Positions 55,453 through 63,662 of a stretch of DNA of 64,000 nt are shown one piece after another. Made by a program: the position numbers and the translations under genes. The notes beneath the pieces are model-generated. The model was not told where the DNA came from. It was given only the letters and a program-made list of their open reading frames with translations, and ran no database searches. The DNA is from a virus. The stretch spans positions 1-64,000 of IMG/VR virus record IMGVR_UViG_3300014819_000003; one strand, 5' to 3'. Numbering within the stretch: position 1 is the stretch's first letter; every line of letters begins with the position of its first letter.

Positions 55453-56671
55453 TATAGAATCTAAATTAATTTCTGCAGTTCTTAATGATAAACAGATACA
55501 TGTATTACTTCAGGCTAATGTAGAAAATATTATGCGAACCCATACAGATGTATGGCAGTTCATTCGTAGGTATGCTGAGACTAATGGCTCAGTACCTCCA
55601 GTTTCTTTGGTAGTTGAGAAGTTTAGAGATTTTGTTCCAGATAAAGAAGTAGGCGCTACCAAACATCATCTAGAAGAATTGCAAGTTGAGTATTTAAATG
55701 AAAGCGTAAAAGACATTCTTAGATCTGCAGCATCAGAGGTGCAGGCAGGAAATGGAACAGCAGCACTAAATGATTTAATTACAAAAACATCAGAGTTGAA
55801 GAAAAATACTTCAACCATTCGTGATATTGATGCTACAGATATTCAGTCTGCTATCGCATATTTTGAAAATGTCCGTAAGGAACAAGAGTTAGGCAAGATA
55901 GGTATCAGAACTGGTCTGCCAGGATTTGACAATTATCTCCCATCTGGAATCATGCCAGGTCAACTCGGTATCTTTCTTGCCTATCCAGGAATTGGTAAGT
56001 CATGGCTATCTTTGTACTTTGCAGTACAGGCATGGAAGCAAGGTAAGACTCCGTTGGTTATCAGTCTTGAAATGTCTGAGGTAGAAGTTCGTAACCGTGT
56101 CTATGCAATTATGGGTGAAGGCTTATGGTCGCATCGTAAACTTAGCAATGGTGAAGTAGAAATAGATATGCTTAAGAAATGGCATACAGATAGAATTGAA
56201 GGCAAGCCACCATTCCATATTATTTCTAATGATAACGGTGGCGAGATTACTCCATCTGTAATTCGTGGCAAGATAGATCAATATAAACCAGACTTTGTTA
56301 TTGTTGACTACTTGCAACTTATGAGTCCAAACCAAAAGTCTGATAATGAGACGGTACGAATGAAGAACCTTTCACGAGAACTAAAACTTATGTCTATTAG
56401 TGAAGAAGTTCCTATTATCTCTATTTCTTCTGCTACACCTGATGATGTTACAAATCTAAATACCGTGCCAACTTTGGGTCAAACAGCATGGTCACGACAG
56501 ATTGCATATGATGCAGACTGGGTTCTTGCACTTGGTCGTGCAGCAAACAGTGATATTATTGAATGTGCATTTAGGAAAAACCGTAATGGTTTTATGGGAG
56601 ACTTCCTAATTCAGGTTGACTTTGACAAAGGCTATTACAGATATAAAGACTTTGAGGCTGCAAATGTTTAA
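55445..56671 (+). CDS. dnaB: DnaB-type replicative helicase (408 aa)
   Basis: A 408-residue protein. Residues 1-125 are a helical N-terminal domain. The RecA-like ATPase core has Walker A AYPGIGKS (179-186), SLEMSEVEVRNR, the Walker B-like region PDFVIVDYLQLMS, and LGQTAWSRQIAYDADWVLAL near the end. It unwinds DNA 5'-3' at the phage fork and should cooperate with the primase gene that overlaps it by 8 bp. Confidence 0.88.
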   Translation: MVDIESKLISAVLNDKQIHVLLQANVENIMRTHTDVWQFIRRYAETNGSVPPVSLVVEKFRDFVPDKEVGATKHHLEELQVEYLNESVKDILRSAASEVQAGNGTAALNDLITKTSELKKNTSTIRDIDATDIQSAIAYFENVRKEQELGKIGIRTGLPGFDNYLPSGIMPGQLGIFLAYPGIGKSWLSLYFAVQAWKQGKTPLVISLEMSEVEVRNRVYAIMGEGLWSHRKLSNGEVEIDMLKKWHTDRIEGKPPFHIISNDNGGEITPSVIRGKIDQYKPDFVIVDYLQLMSPNQKSDNETVRMKNLSRELKLMSISEEVPIISISSATPDDVTNLNTVPTLGQTAWSRQIAYDADWVLALGRAANSDIIECAFRKNRNGFMGDFLIQVDFDKGYYRYKDFEAANV

Positions 56672-57587
56672 TGAAACATACACAGAAGAACAAGTAGAGC
56701 GAGTCCTAAATGGGGTAGGTATTGAACCTGCATCAGAGACAGAAAGTAACTTTATGGTTTTCTGTCCGTTTCATAATAATTCTCGTACGCCAGCAGGAAC
56801 TGTATCCAAGGAAAAGGGTTTGTTCTTTTGCTTTGGCTGCCAGACAAGCAAGAATCTTGTAGAGTTTGTTATGGCTATATCAAATAGATCTTATTTTGAA
56901 TCTGTTAGATATATTAAGCAGAAAGATAGCGAGACAGACATTACACAACTTGTAAACAAAAAGTTGTATGTTGCTCCTGAATTTGTGCAGTTTGACGAGG
57001 TATTAATCAAGAGACTAAACAATCAAGCACTAGAAACACCAAGAGCCATGAACTATTTTCATAGTCGTAGAATAACAGAGGCATCTGTTAATAAGTTTAC
57101 TCTTGGATATTCAGATAAGCAAGACTATGTGACAATACCAGTTCAGTCTCCAGATGGCATGACTATTGGTTTTGTAGCAAGATCTATAGAAGGCAAAGAG
57201 TTTAAAAATACACCAGGTCTTCCAAAATCAAAGATACTATTTAATCTTCATAGAGTTAGATCGTCTAAATTTATTTATGTAGTTGAATCATCTTTTGATG
57301 CAATCAGATTAGACCAAGTAGGTTTCCCCGCAGTTGCTACCCTAGGGGCTAATGTTTCATCTGTTCAGATGGATCTATTGGAAAAGTATTTCAGCGATGT
57401 TATACTTGTAGCAGACAATGATGAAGCAGGTTCTACAATGATAGAGCGTATTGTTGGAAAGATAGGCTCAAAAGTATCTGTTTTAAACATTGACAAAAAA
57501 TATAAAGACATAGGCGAAATGAGCGACGAGGAAATCAAAAAACTAGAATATAAGTTTGACAACTCTATAGTCGCTATGCTAAAATAG
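56664..57587 (+). CDS. dnaG: DnaG-type primase (307 aa)
   Basis: Start ATG 56664 at the overlap with dnaB; the frame is open to 56616. The 307-residue product has a CHC2 zinc finger (C34, H37, C56, C59 in MVFCPFH and FFCFGCQ) and a Toprim domain with VVESSFDAIR and the acidic VADNDEAGS. It makes RNA primers. It is half the length of bacterial DnaG and lacks the helicase-binding C-domain, so interaction with DnaB must be through another part. Confidence 0.88.
   Translation: MFNETYTEEQVERVLNGVGIEPASETESNFMVFCPFHNNSRTPAGTVSKEKGLFFCFGCQTSKNLVEFVMAISNRSYFESVRYIKQKDSETDITQLVNKKLYVAPEFVQFDEVLIKRLNNQALETPRAMNYFHSRRITEASVNKFTLGYSDKQDYVTIPVQSPDGMTIGFVARSIEGKEFKNTPGLPKSKILFNLHRVRSSKFIYVVESSFDAIRLDQVGFPAVATLGANVSSVQMDLLEKYFSDVILVADNDEAGSTMIERIVGKIGSKVSVLNIDKKYKDIGEMSDEEIKKLEYKFDNSIVAMLK
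57577..57585 (+). promoter_or_regulatory. Extended -10 promoter
   Basis: TGCTAAAAT overlapping the last codons of primase, with a short leader and AAGGAGA before the ATG at 57606. It suits high SSB expression. Confidence 0.5.
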
Positions 57588-57605
57588 AAAAAACAAGGAG
57601 AAACA

Positions 57606-58259
57606 ATGACAATAGTAAAAGGGCTAAAGAATATCAACGCTCTAGTTGATAAGCCAAAATATGAAGGTACTGGATCAAAAGTCCGCTGGCTCAAGTTGGC
57701 AGACGGTCAATCAGTAAAAATTCGTTTCATTGAAGAGTTGGATGAAGACTCTTCTAACTACAATGACAAGCGTGGTCTTGCTCTTGTTGTTAAGGAACAT
57801 ACAAACCCAAAGGACTACAAGCGCCGTGCTCTAGACACAATGGAAGCAGAAGGCCGTGACTGGGCAGAAGAAATGCATCGTAAAGATCCAAAGGCTGGAT
57901 GGCGAGCACGTCTTCGTTTCTACTGCAATGTGTTAGTAGACGATGGTCTTGAAGAGCCATATGTTGCTGTTTGGGCAATGGGTGTAAGCAAGCAATCTGC
58001 ATTTAATACAATTCGTGAGTATGCACTAGAAACTGGTAGCATCTCAAACCTAACATGGAAGTTGAAGCGTAACGGTCAGGGAACTGAAACAAGTTACACA
58101 CTTATTCCAGGAGTTCCAGATAAGGAACCATATGACTGGTCTAAGGTTGAGCCATTCCCACTAGAGAAGGCTCTCAACAAAATTCCATACGCTGAACAAG
58201 AGGCATTCTATCTCGGATTTGATACACCATCTGCTGGTTCATCAAATATTGAGTGGTAA
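57606..58259 (+). CDS. Single-stranded DNA-binding protein, gp32-like (217 aa)
   Basis: A 217-residue protein. After LKNINALVDKPKYEGTGSKV, the core KVRWLKLADGQSVKIRFIEE, EMHRKDPKAGWRARLRFYCN, VLVDDGLEEPYVAVWAMGVS and YTLIPGV matches actinophage proteins annotated as T4 gp32-like SSB. Where many relatives have zinc-binding Cys residues, this one has the HRKDPKAGW segment and only one Cys (FYCN), so the zinc site seems lost. It is placed between primase and polymerase. Confidence 0.65.
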   Translation: MTIVKGLKNINALVDKPKYEGTGSKVRWLKLADGQSVKIRFIEELDEDSSNYNDKRGLALVVKEHTNPKDYKRRALDTMEAEGRDWAEEMHRKDPKAGWRARLRFYCNVLVDDGLEEPYVAVWAMGVSKQSAFNTIREYALETGSISNLTWKLKRNGQGTETSYTLIPGVPDKEPYDWSKVEPFPLEKALNKIPYAEQEAFYLGFDTPSAGSSNIEW

Positions 58260-58266
58260 TTAACTA

Positions 58267-61200
58267 GTGTCTTACGTTGGGCTTCATGTCCACACCCATT
58301 ACTCTTTGATGGATGGTGTGGCAACTCCGCAGGAATATGTAAAACGTGCCGTTGAACTCGGTATGCCTGCAATTGCGATTACAGATCACGGTACTCTATC
58401 AGGGCACCGTGAGATGTATCGTACCTGCAAGGAAGCGGGTATTAAACCTATTCTTGGCGTAGAAGGATATATTGCATACGATAGATTTGATAAGCGTGAT
58501 AAGTCTGAAAGAACTGGTCCACTTGATCTTAACTATTTTCATATTGTCCTTCTTGCCAAGAACCAACAAGGCCTAGAAAACCTAAATAAATTAAATGAAA
58601 TTGGTTGGACTGAAGGTTTCTATAAGAAACCAAGAATTGATTTTGAAGTTCTACAAAAATATAAAGAAGGCATTATTGTTTTATCTGCCTGCATGAGTGG
58701 ACTCATTGCAAAAGCAATTGAGGTAGGAGAATATGCAGAAGCAAAGAAACATATTGAATGGTTTAAAGATAATTTTGGTGATGATTTCTATATTGAAGTT
58801 ATGCCACACAACAAGCAAGAAATTAATGAATCGCTTGTTGAACTTGCCAAGGCATATTCTGTAAAGATTGTTGTAACGCCAGACTGCCATCATTCTACTG
58901 TTGATCAAAAGATTATTCAGGAAATGATGTTGCTTCTTAATACCCACGCAAAATTGCAAAAGGATGTTACATACGAAAAATCTAAGAAGCAAAAAGACAT
59001 GATGGATCGTCTTGATTATTTATATGGGGCAGACCGTCAAATGTCATTCCGTTCTTTTGATATTCACTTATTGTCTCGTGATGAAATGGCAAATGCCATG
59101 GCCGAGCACGGTATAAAAGATGAACAAATGTTTGCATCAACTTTAGAGATAGCAAATAAGGTAGAAGACTATGATATTAAATCTGGTTTAAACCTATTGC
59201 CAGTACAGTATAAGAAGCCACTAGAAGAGTTAAGATCTCTTGCTATGGAAGGCTTGAAGAATCTTGGTTTGGTAGACAAACAAGAATATCTTGATAGGCT
59301 TGAAGAAGAACTTTCCGTGATTGAGGAAAAGAATTTTGCACCATACTTCTTGGTCGTATACAACATGTTAAGTTGGGCTAAGAAGCAAGAGATTATGGTT
59401 GGTCCAGGTCGTGGATCTTCTGCTGGTTCATTACTTTGTTATGCCATTGGAATTACAGATATTGATCCAATTAAACACGGACTTCTGTTCTTCCGTTTTA
59501 TTAATCCTGAGCGTAATGACTTTCCAGATATCGATTCAGACATTCAAGATTCACGCCGTGATGAAGTAAAAGACTATCTTGTTAAGCAGTATCGTCACGT
59601 CGCATCTATTGCAACATTCTTAGAGTTTAAAGATAAAGGCGTAGTACGAGATGTTTCTCGTGCATTAAATATTCCATTGCCTGATGTAAATAAAGTATTG
59701 AAGACTGTAGATACATGGGATGATTTTGTAACATCTAGAAACTCTGAATGGTTCCGTGAAAAATATCCAGAAGTAATTATTTATGGTGAACAACTTCGTG
59801 GTCGCATTCGTGGTACTGGTATTCATGCTGCTGGTGTTGTGACTAGTAAAGAGCCAATATTTAGACATGCTCCTATGGAAACTCGTTCTTCTCCAGGATC
59901 TGATGAGCGAATTCCAGTAGTTGGTGTTGATATGGAAGAAGCCGAAAAGATTGGCTTAATTAAGATTGATGCACTTGGACTTAAGACTCTTAGTGTAATT
60001 AAAGATTGTATTGACATTATCAAAGAACGAGAAGGTACAAAGATAGATCTCCTTAAGATTGATATGGATGACAGCAATGTTTATAATATGTTATCTGATG
60101 GATATACTAAGGGCGTATTCCAGTGTGAAGCAACTCCATATACTAATCTTCTAGTTAAGATGCGTGTTAAAAACCTTGCTGAACTTGCTGCTTCTAACGC
60201 ACTAGTTCGTCCAGGTGCTATGAATACAATTGGTAAAGATTATATTGCTCGTAAACATGGTCGTCAAAACATTGATTATTTGCATCAGATTCTAAAACCT
60301 TTTACAGAAGAAACATATGGGTGTATTTTGTATCAGGAACAAGTTATGCAGGCCTGCGTTCAACTTGGCGGTATGACAATGGCAGAGGCTGATAAGGTTC
60401 GTAAGATCATTGGTAAAAAGAAAGATGCAAGAGAATTTGATGTATTCAAAGATAAGTTTATCAAAGGCGCTTCTGCTTATATTAGTCCAAACAATGCATT
60501 AGATTTATGGCATGACTTTGAAGCACATGCGGGGTACTCATTCAATAAATCACATGCTGTTGCTTACAGTACCGTATCATATTGGACAGCATGGCTTAAA
60601 TATCATTATCCACTAGAGTTTATGTTTGCACTTCTCAAGAATGAGAAAGACAAAGATGCAAGAACAGAATATCTAATTGAAGCAAAGCGTATGGGTATTC
60701 CAATTAGATTACCACATATCAATGAATCAGAAATTGATTTTAAGATTGAAGGCAAGGGTATTAGATTTGGTTTATCTGCAATAAAGTGGATATCAAATAC
60801 AATTGCAGAACGATATATTGCAGCAAGGCCGTTTAAATCTTTTAAAGAGGTAGAAGAATTTACCTTTACAAAAGGTAATGGTGTTAATAGTCGTGCTTTG
60901 CAAGCCATGAACTCTGTTGGTGCTTTAACTTTTCCAGACAATCCAGCAGATCCAGATAAGGTAAGAGAAAATGTTTATGAGTACCTTAACTTGCCAGAGT
61001 TTAATATGCAAATACCACAACACTATTATGCTTACATAAATGATATTGAAGAGTATGAAGAAAAGGGTGCATTCATATTGATGGGTATGGTAAAATCAAT
61101 TAAGAGATCAAAAGGATGGTCACGGGTAGAGTTGTTAGATAAAACTGGAAGTGTGGGAATTTTTGATGAAGAAAACACGGTTATTGAGGCAGGTCGTACT

Positions 61201-61542
61201 TATATTATTCTTGCAAATGATAATAGGATTGTATCTGCAGTTCCAGTTGATGAAATATCTCAATCCAAAGATGCCCTAGTTAAGTTTCTAAATTACAAGA
61301 TGCTACCTTATAAAGAAGGCGAGCACTATGTTGTATCATTCAAGCCCAGAGTTACAAAGGCTGGAAAAAAGATGGCATCTCTTACTGTTGCAGATGCAGG
61401 CAGAGAATTACATGCTATAACAGTATTTCCAACTGCATTTCCAAAAGCATACATGAATGTTCAAGCAGGAAACGTATATAAATTTGAATTTAAAGAAACA
61501 AAAGATGGAACTACAATAATGGAGGATGTAATAAATGTTTGA
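58267..61542 (+). CDS. dnaE: DNA polymerase III alpha subunit (1091 aa)
   Basis: GTG start at 58267. The 1091-residue C-family polymerase has an N-terminal PHP domain with H7, H9 and H11 (LHVHTHYS), ITDHGTLSG, MPHNKQEIN and PDCHHST. The palm has GPGRGSSAGSLLCYAIGITD, the catalytic acid cluster PDIDSDIQDSRRDE and IKIDALGLKTL. A tandem helix-hairpin-helix region and C-terminal OB fold (GMVKSIKRSKGWSRVELLDK) follow. The PHP metal ligands look intact, as in actinobacterial DnaE1, so the PHP domain may proofread. Confidence 0.92.
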   Translation: MSYVGLHVHTHYSLMDGVATPQEYVKRAVELGMPAIAITDHGTLSGHREMYRTCKEAGIKPILGVEGYIAYDRFDKRDKSERTGPLDLNYFHIVLLAKNQQGLENLNKLNEIGWTEGFYKKPRIDFEVLQKYKEGIIVLSACMSGLIAKAIEVGEYAEAKKHIEWFKDNFGDDFYIEVMPHNKQEINESLVELAKAYSVKIVVTPDCHHSTVDQKIIQEMMLLLNTHAKLQKDVTYEKSKKQKDMMDRLDYLYGADRQMSFRSFDIHLLSRDEMANAMAEHGIKDEQMFASTLEIANKVEDYDIKSGLNLLPVQYKKPLEELRSLAMEGLKNLGLVDKQEYLDRLEEELSVIEEKNFAPYFLVVYNMLSWAKKQEIMVGPGRGSSAGSLLCYAIGITDIDPIKHGLLFFRFINPERNDFPDIDSDIQDSRRDEVKDYLVKQYRHVASIATFLEFKDKGVVRDVSRALNIPLPDVNKVLKTVDTWDDFVTSRNSEWFREKYPEVIIYGEQLRGRIRGTGIHAAGVVTSKEPIFRHAPMETRSSPGSDERIPVVGVDMEEAEKIGLIKIDALGLKTLSVIKDCIDIIKEREGTKIDLLKIDMDDSNVYNMLSDGYTKGVFQCEATPYTNLLVKMRVKNLAELAASNALVRPGAMNTIGKDYIARKHGRQNIDYLHQILKPFTEETYGCILYQEQVMQACVQLGGMTMAEADKVRKIIGKKKDAREFDVFKDKFIKGASAYISPNNALDLWHDFEAHAGYSFNKSHAVAYSTVSYWTAWLKYHYPLEFMFALLKNEKDKDARTEYLIEAKRMGIPIRLPHINESEIDFKIEGKGIRFGLSAIKWISNTIAERYIAARPFKSFKEVEEFTFTKGNGVNSRALQAMNSVGALTFPDNPADPDKVRENVYEYLNLPEFNMQIPQHYYAYINDIEEYEEKGAFILMGMVKSIKRSKGWSRVELLDKTGSVGIFDEENTVIEAGRTYIILANDNRIVSAVPVDEISQSKDALVKFLNYKMLPYKEGEHYVVSFKPRVTKAGKKMASLTVADAGRELHAITVFPTAFPKAYMNVQAGNVYKFEFKETKDGTTIMEDVINV

Positions 61543-61852
61543 TGAATTAGCAGAAGAAATACATAAAAATGCAGTAGACAAAGGTTTTTGGGATAGAACT
61601 GCAGACCCAATATTTTTAGCAAAACAAATGATGATGATTGTATCTGAGGTATCAGAAGCCATGGAAGCAGTTCGTAAAGAAATGAATCCAGAACAGATAT
61701 CAGATGAGTTTGCAGATATTATTATTCGTACCATTGATCTTTATGCTGGTATGGTTGAGGCGGGGTATGTAACAAAATCACTAGACTATGCAATTAAAGA
61801 AAAGATGGAACGCAACACACATAGACCAAAGAAGCATGGGGTAAGATTCTAG
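61535..61852 (+). CDS. MazG-like nucleotide pyrophosphohydrolase (105 aa)
   Basis: A 105-residue, all-helical protein with VSEVSEAMEAVRKE and DEFADIIIRTIDLY, the two halves of the E-x-x-E and E/D-x-x-D metal site of the MazG/dUTPase-2 superfamily. It cleaves non-canonical or excess NTPs. In phages it is thought to adjust nucleotide pools or (p)ppGpp; substrate is not known here. It overlaps the end of dnaE by 8 bp and the next gene by one base. Confidence 0.78.
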   Translation: MFDELAEEIHKNAVDKGFWDRTADPIFLAKQMMMIVSEVSEAMEAVRKEMNPEQISDEFADIIIRTIDLYAGMVEAGYVTKSLDYAIKEKMERNTHRPKKHGVRF

Positions 61853-62868
61853 TGACAGTTACAGTTGAAGAGGTATTGGCACAACTAAATCCCAAACTAA
61901 GAAAGAATATTCTTGTTGGAGATGAAATCCCAAAGACTGAATATGCAACAACTCCTAGTTTCGGTTTAAACCGTGCACTTAATGGTGGTTTGCCATATGG
62001 TAGACAAGTTCTTATTTGGGGTAGCAAGTCAAGTGCTAAATCATCCTTTTGCCTACAGTTAATTGCTGAAGCACAAAAAGAAGGCAAGATCTGTGCGTGG
62101 ATAGATGCAGAAATGTCATACGATAAAACTTGGGCAGAAAAACTAGGCGTAGATATATCTAAGTTAATTGTTTCTCAGGCTCGTACCATCAATGAGATGG
62201 TTGATGTTGGAGTAAATCTTATTGAGGCTGGCGTAGATATTATTGTTGTTGATTCAATAACATCATTGCTTCCTGCTATTTATTTTGAGAAAGACTCTAC
62301 AGAACTTAAACAGTTAGAAAATACTAAACAGATTGGTGCAGAGTCTCGTGACTTTAGCAATGCGTGGAAGATGCTTAACTATGCTAACAATAAGGTAAAG
62401 CCTACATTGCTTGTATTAATATCACAGTCTAGAAATAACATCAATGCTATGTACACAAGCCAACAGCCTACAGGTGGACAGGCTACAAAGTTTTATTCGT
62501 CTACTGTCATAAAGTTATTTTCGTCTGAATCAGATAATCAGGCAATCAAGGGGAAGATACATGTTGGAGATAAACTCATTGAGGAAAAGATTGGTCGCAA
62601 AGTTCGTTGGGAATTACAATTCTCTAAAACTTCGCCTGCCTTCCAGAGTGGTGAGTATGATTTCTATTTTAGAGGTGACAATCTTGGCGTTGATACTATT
62701 GGCGATCTTGTCGATACCGCTGAACTTGTTGGTCTGGTTAGTAGAACTGGTGCATGGTACCAACTAGAAGATGGTACTAAGGTTCAAGGCAGAGATGGTC
62801 TTGTTAATCGTGTTAAAGAAGATTTAGATTTGCAGAACATGCTTAAGAGCAAGTTGGAAAATGTCTAG
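61852..62868 (+). CDS. recA: RecA-like recombinase (338 aa)
   Basis: GTG start at 61852. A 338-residue RecA/UvsX-type strand exchange protein: LPYGRQVLIWGSKSSAKSSF (Walker A at 57-65, K63), CAWIDAEMSYDKTWAEKLGV, Walker B DIIVVDSITSLLPA, loop L2 region TLLVLISQSRNNIN and GGQATKFYSSTVIK. The P-loop reads GSKSSAKSS instead of the common GPESSGKTT. It joins phage DNA ends and repairs forks. It lies with dnaE and nuclease genes in one operon. Confidence 0.88.
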   Translation: MTVTVEEVLAQLNPKLRKNILVGDEIPKTEYATTPSFGLNRALNGGLPYGRQVLIWGSKSSAKSSFCLQLIAEAQKEGKICAWIDAEMSYDKTWAEKLGVDISKLIVSQARTINEMVDVGVNLIEAGVDIIVVDSITSLLPAIYFEKDSTELKQLENTKQIGAESRDFSNAWKMLNYANNKVKPTLLVLISQSRNNINAMYTSQQPTGGQATKFYSSTVIKLFSSESDNQAIKGKIHVGDKLIEEKIGRKVRWELQFSKTSPAFQSGEYDFYFRGDNLGVDTIGDLVDTAELVGLVSRTGAWYQLEDGTKVQGRDGLVNRVKEDLDLQNMLKSKLENV

Positions 62869-63049
62869 CAAATTTGTAGTATACAAAGGTAAGTTCTGGT
62901 GCAAGACTTGTGGAAAAGAAGTTAGCACAATAAGAATTTATCCAGAAACTGGTATGGGTTCTTGGATGTGTTCTGAGAAACATTTATCAGAGGTTCATGT
63001 TTTTCAGGTTGGATATAAAAAGAAGAAGGACTATGAGCGAGAAGAATGA
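62861..63049 (+). CDS. Small zinc-finger protein (62 aa)
   Basis: A 62-residue, basic protein with CKTCGKEV (residues 14-21) and a later Cys (MCSEKH, 37-42), a three-Cys/one-His zinc site, and a Lys-rich tail (YKKKKDYEREE). It overlaps recA by 8 bp and the next gene by 17 bp. It could bind nucleic acid near the recombination machinery. Function unknown. Confidence 0.6.
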   Translation: MSSKFVVYKGKFWCKTCGKEVSTIRIYPETGMGSWMCSEKHLSEVHVFQVGYKKKKDYEREE

Positions 63050-63344
63050 AAGTAAAAGAATCGGTGCTAAACAGCACAAGAATTCTGGTCGTAATACTAA
63101 AAAGGGCGATGCTACATGGCGTAGTTTTGTTATTGACTTTAAAGAATCAGAAAAGTCATTTACCATCAATCAAGACATATGGGCCAAGGCAGTAACAGAT
63201 GCTCTTAAGGCTGGCAAAGATAAGTCTCCAGCCGTTGTTATTATTTTGGGCAAGGGAAATAAAAAGACCCGCCTAGCATTAATAGAGTTTGACTTACTAG
63301 ATCAACTAACATGGGAAGCAAAATATGACAGAGACAACACATAA
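63033..63344 (+). CDS. PD-(D/E)XK nuclease / resolvase candidate (103 aa)
   Basis: Start ATG 63033 after GAAGGA; the frame is open from 62997. The 103-residue product carries GRNTKKGDATWRSFVIDFKE with D26 and D35-x-K37, matching the GD...(D/E)xK core of small phage Holliday-junction resolvase-like nucleases; PAVVIILGKGNKKTRLALIE is the following beta strand pair. It lies between recA and the Cas4-like exonuclease, where a resolvase is useful. The upstream Glu of the fold is not obvious, so this is a candidate. Confidence 0.5.
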   Translation: MSEKNESKRIGAKQHKNSGRNTKKGDATWRSFVIDFKESEKSFTINQDIWAKAVTDALKAGKDKSPAVVIILGKGNKKTRLALIEFDLLDQLTWEAKYDRDNT

Positions 63345-63636
63345 AAATACAATAGAACAAGTTAATGGTTTGACAGAAATTGCAGAGTATATGCAAGATG
63401 AAGAACTTACTACTGCATTAACCTTCATTGCCAAGATAATCTTAAAGCCAGACATTCCGCTAAACGTAGCAACAGTAGAGATAGTTAGACTACAGGCTAT
63501 TGCAGCAAAAATGTCATTTAGGGCTACGTGGATGGCCAATGTGGATAAGAATGATAGAGGAAAGAAGAACATTTACTATACCGCTGCAGAAGCAATCAAT
63601 AATCTGGTATCTGCTCTTAAGTATACGATACGCTAA
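63325..63636 (+). CDS. Hypothetical helical protein (103 aa)
   Basis: A 103-residue, all-helical protein (QDEELTTALTFIAKIILKPD, VEIVRLQAIAAKMSFRATWM, EAINNLVSALKYTIR), overlapping the resolvase candidate by 20 bp. Proteins of this kind are common next to Cas4/RecB-like exonucleases in actinophages and are unnamed. They may be exonuclease or recombination cofactors; not shown. Confidence 0.6.
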   Translation: MTETTHKNTIEQVNGLTEIAEYMQDEELTTALTFIAKIILKPDIPLNVATVEIVRLQAIAAKMSFRATWMANVDKNDRGKKNIYYTAAEAINNLVSALKYTIR

Positions 63637-63637
63637 C

Positions 63638-63646
63638 TGATATAAT
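63638..63646 (+). promoter_or_regulatory. Extended -10 promoter
   Basis: TGATATAAT, then AAAAAGG before the ATG at 63663. Confidence 0.55.
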
Positions 63647-63662
63647 AGATAAAAAGGTATAT

